NCBI GenBank assembly: GCA_947165135.1
Contig: CAMUZE010000013.1
Span: 1-40,024 of the forward strand
Direction of reading: 5' to 3'
Length of the DNA: 40,024 nucleotides
Origin: an uncultured Clostridia bacterium
GTDB taxonomy: Bacteria > Bacillota_I > Bacilli_A > RF39 > UBA660
Each line of letters begins with the position of its first letter. Within the stretch, counting starts at the first letter, position 1. Below are positions 37,974 through 40,024 of the stretch, in pieces. The notes beneath the pieces were generated by a model. It did no database searches. It was not told where the DNA came from and saw only the letters and a list, made by a program, of their open reading frames with translations. The position numbers and the translations under genes were made by a program.

Positions 37974-39338
37974 TTATTTATTTTCTTTTTTTAATATAAC
38001 TATAATAGTAATAATTACAATTAATAAAATAGTACAAATAGTTCCAATTATTAAGTACTTATCTCCTATATTTAATATTTTATTATTAGTAGTTGTTTCT
38101 TTTTTATCTTCTTCAGTTAATATTCCAAATCTTTCATAAACACTTTTGATTTCTTCTTCAGTTAAATTACCTTTACTATGATAAATTTCATTGTCATCAT
38201 TAATTACAAACCAATATGGACCATTATATGAGTCTAAATCAAAATCCTTATCTAATAATTCTTTTATTATTTTTTTATCTATATCATTTAGATCTTCATA
38301 ATTATAATAGTTTCTTTTTATAATATATTTATCACTTGTATGTGCTTCAAATATACGTTCTAATAATTCACTACTCTCTTTATTACCAATAATCATTACA
38401 TTTTTTGCAAATGACCTTGAATCCCATTCATGATATATAGTTGCCTTTTCTAATTCATTTTTAAATGTATACTTATAGGTTTTACCATTTTCATAAGTGA
38501 CCGTTATTTGATTACTATCTTCGAAATCTATATACCTGTCAGTACCTATATTTGTTATTTTACATCTTGAATAGCATGCTGCATTAATAAAATCTAAAGA
38601 ATCTGATAATGAATAATATGGAAATTCATAATCATATTTACCATCTTTTAAATCAACTATATTGTCTCCGCCCTTGCCTAGTCCTTCTGATTCGGTTTTA
38701 AACATTAGAAATCTTAATTTATTATTAGAATTTTTAGATATTACTGTAACTGGTAAACTTTCCACTACAAGTTTTTCTTCATAATCTTCATCTTCTTCGT
38801 TTTCTTCATCTTCTTCATCATAATAGTCAGTCTCTTCATCATCTTTTTCCAACATAAAACCTGTATCTATCATATATGTTCCTTCAAGATTGTTATCTAC
38901 TTTTACTTTAATATTTTCAATTATTGGAACATTTATTTTTCCATTATACATGCCATCATCTTCATCAGCAGTTTCTTTGACTTCATTAACATACACCCTA
39001 GAGAAAAGATAATATGTTTTTTCATCTTTATCTGTATAATAATCAAATCTATAATCATCAAAATTATAATTATTATTTACAAACTTAATGTCATCAAAAT
39101 TTGCAGTAAATCCAGATGGAAAAGCTATATAAAATGTCATTAATTCATTTTTTTCACTATCATCTTTTATTAAGCTTTCATCCCACAAGGTATCAAATCC
39201 TGCTTTTAAATACAATGTATCTCCTTTAACTACAGTAGTATAATTGCTTTCTATAAGGAAAGCATTAGAATCAGCTTTAACTCTACCAGCAATAAACAAT
39301 AAACCAATTAATAAAACAGTCAATAATTTTTTTCTCAT
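37974..39338 (-). CDS. Surface protein with signal peptide and C-terminal anchor helix
   Basis: 454 aa. Signal peptide 1-22. Residues 25-150 are a beta-rich adhesion-like domain (YTTVVKGDTLYLKAGF, FYIAFPSGF). An acidic Asp/Glu patch follows (about 160-185), then a second domain with CYSRC near 257. Residues about 315-410 (NVMIIGN, YNGPYWFVINDDNEIYHSKG, then EEIKSVYERFGI) resemble a thioredoxin fold whose CxxC is absent. One membrane helix near 425-447 and a short basic tail anchor it. SD AAGGAG before ATG. Function unknown. Confidence 0.7.
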   Translation of the reverse strand: MRKKLLTVLLIGLLFIAGRVKADSNAFLIESNYTTVVKGDTLYLKAGFDTLWDESLIKDDSEKNELMTFYIAFPSGFTANFDDIKFVNNNYNFDDYRFDYYTDKDEKTYYLFSRVYVNEVKETADEDDGMYNGKINVPIIENIKVKVDNNLEGTYMIDTGFMLEKDDEETDYYDEEDEENEEDEDYEEKLVVESLPVTVISKNSNNKLRFLMFKTESEGLGKGGDNIVDLKDGKYDYEFPYYSLSDSLDFINAACYSRCKITNIGTDRYIDFEDSNQITVTYENGKTYKYTFKNELEKATIYHEWDSRSFAKNVMIIGNKESSELLERIFEAHTSDKYIIKRNYYNYEDLNDIDKKIIKELLDKDFDLDSYNGPYWFVINDDNEIYHSKGNLTEEEIKSVYERFGILTEEDKKETTTNNKILNIGDKYLIIGTICTILLIVIITIIVILKKENK

Positions 39339-39364
39339 AAGAAACTCCTTCTTTATTCAAATAC

Positions 39365-39373
39365 ATTATAACA
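39365..39373 (-). promoter_or_regulatory. Extended -10 promoter of the surface-protein gene
   Basis: TGTTATAAT about 26 bases before ATG, just after the terminator of the Cna-B gene. Confidence 0.62.
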
Positions 39374-39374
39374 T

Positions 39375-39403
39375 AAAAAAAAGAAAACCAATGTTTTCTT
39401 TTT
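39375..39403 (-). terminator. Terminator of the Cna-B repeat gene
   Basis: AAGAAAAC - ATTG - GTTTTCTT stem followed by a long T-run on the minus strand; the TAA overlaps the stem. Confidence 0.82.
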
Positions 39404-40024
39404 AATTATTTTTAATGTATGTAAATGATAATTTAATTAATCCTAATACACTAATTATTAACATAGTTATATATATAATTATATTATCACCTGTAGGTGG
39501 GTTATCATCACCTTCACCGAAATGGGTATTCTTAACTTCAAATCCTATATACATGTTACCTGTGATTTCGGTATAGTATTTATCGACTTCAATTTCATTG
39601 ATAGTATAAACTATCTCTTTTCCGTCTTTATATACATCTAAATCTTTAAATGTATGAGACCATCCTGTTTTTTCACTTAATAATACTGAATCAATTTCTA
39701 CTCCATCAGCTTTAAGAATAACTGTTACAGTTTTAGGTCTTAATTTTTCATAGTCTTCTTTATCATCCCAAATTTTAATAACAGAAACTTCTCTCTTTTC
39801 AGGAGTATGTGTATTTGTAATAGTAAATCCCACTACCTCAGTATCATATCCTTCAACTTCAATTTCATTGATAGTATAAACAATCTTTGTTCCATCTTTA
39901 TATACATCTAAGTTTTTAAATACATGTTTCCATTCATTTTTGGCATTTAATATAACTGAATCTATTTCCACATCATCTGCATAAAGAATAACTTTTATAT
40001 CATCTGGTCTTATTCCATCTTGAT
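39402..40024 (-). CDS. Cna-B repeat surface protein, 5' part outside the window
   Basis: The frame is open to the window end; a GTG at 39971 is internal, since the upstream residues (GIRPDDIKVILYADD) continue the same repeat. At least two Cna-B/MSCRAMM beta-sandwich repeats of about 90 residues occur, each with RPxxxxVILxAD, WxHxFKxLDVYKDG and YTINEIEV. The end is a sorting-like region (NPPTGDN), a membrane helix and a short tail with one Lys, resembling LPxTG signals with Leu replaced. It is probably exported and wall- or membrane-bound. Confidence 0.82.
   Translation of the reverse strand, partial: QDGIRPDDIKVILYADDVEIDSVILNAKNEWKHVFKNLDVYKDGTKIVYTINEIEVEGYDTEVVGFTITNTHTPEKREVSVIKIWDDKEDYEKLRPKTVTVILKADGVEIDSVLLSEKTGWSHTFKDLDVYKDGKEIVYTINEIEVDKYYTEITGNMYIGFEVKNTHFGEGDDNPPTGDNIIIYITMLIISVLGLIKLSFTYIKNN
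39593..40024 (-). repeat. 270-bp tandem Cna-B coding repeat (second copy cut by the window)
   Basis: The plus-strand string AATTTCATTGATAGTATAAA occurs at 39591 and again at 39861, exactly 270 bp apart, and the flanking coding sequence is similarly matched. It marks near-identical 90-residue modules. Confidence 0.8.

Overview
This is a very AT-rich chromosomal window from a low-GC Firmicute, most likely an anaerobic, gut-associated member of the Bacilli (Erysipelotrichales/RF39-like; the rank is inferred). The evidence is strong AGGAGG or GGTGA ribosome-binding sites, CCA-encoded tRNA-Val, a pyruvate:ferredoxin oxidoreductase and a single-cluster ferredoxin, and Bacillus-type markers (YutD, YebC, RecG, RmuC, YtqA). 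YunB-like and YutH-like genes hint at a sporulation heritage. Standard stop codons are used, with TGA very rare. Almost every gene lies on the minus strand. The exceptions are the ferredoxin, ytqA, an acidic 120-aa protein with a nearby structured-RNA candidate, and a 718-aa surface hydrolase-like gene.

Layout. Positions 1-4800 hold two tRNAs, an S1-domain protein, a YutH/CotS-like protein, a 48-bp-repeat Pro/Ala/Glu protein, a DUF1292 protein, YutD, YunB and a tail-anchored charged protein. Positions 4800-9970 hold ferredoxin, RluB-type pseudouridine synthase, D-Ala-D-Ala carboxypeptidase, two small envelope proteins, radical-SAM YtqA, RmuC and a mini-rhodanese. Positions 10006-21047 are one large minus-strand type IV secretion (T4SS)-like operon. 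In transcription order it runs: VirB6/TrbL-like, PrgI/VirB3-like, TrsD/TraC-like, VirB4 ATPase, a three-part peptidoglycan hydrolase, two VirB8-like membrane proteins, and the VirD4 coupling ATPase. I see no relaxase, integrase, oriT or attachment site with it, and the flanks are housekeeping genes.

Positions 21150-25680 hold two more DUF1292-like proteins, YebC, a small membrane protein, RecG and the acidic protein. Positions 25726-25866 carry a candidate structured small RNA with its own promoter. Positions 25897-34850 hold NifJ, small membrane proteins, a thioredoxin-like protein, a PAP2 phosphatase, an HD-domain protein, a YeaQ-like protein, and a three-gene operon with a trypsin-like protease that has no signal peptide. 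Positions 34930-40024 hold a lipoprotein, the 718-aa protein (NlpC/P60-like, two membrane helices, NlpC/P60-like), an HNH-like protein, a surface protein and the truncated end of a Cna-B repeat protein.

How the parts may work together. The T4SS-like operon has two ATPase motors, a membrane channel and its own wall-opening enzyme. The distant 718-aa protein has a VirB2-like pair of helices and wall-hydrolase-like domains, so it could be a further component or a client. Genes start in two ways: some have an SD sequence well downstream of an extended -10 (TGnTATAAT), while others have TATAAT or TATATT only 5-6 nt before ATG and no SD, as expected for leaderless mRNAs. Many terminators contain the stop codon of the gene they end, and several serve two convergent genes.
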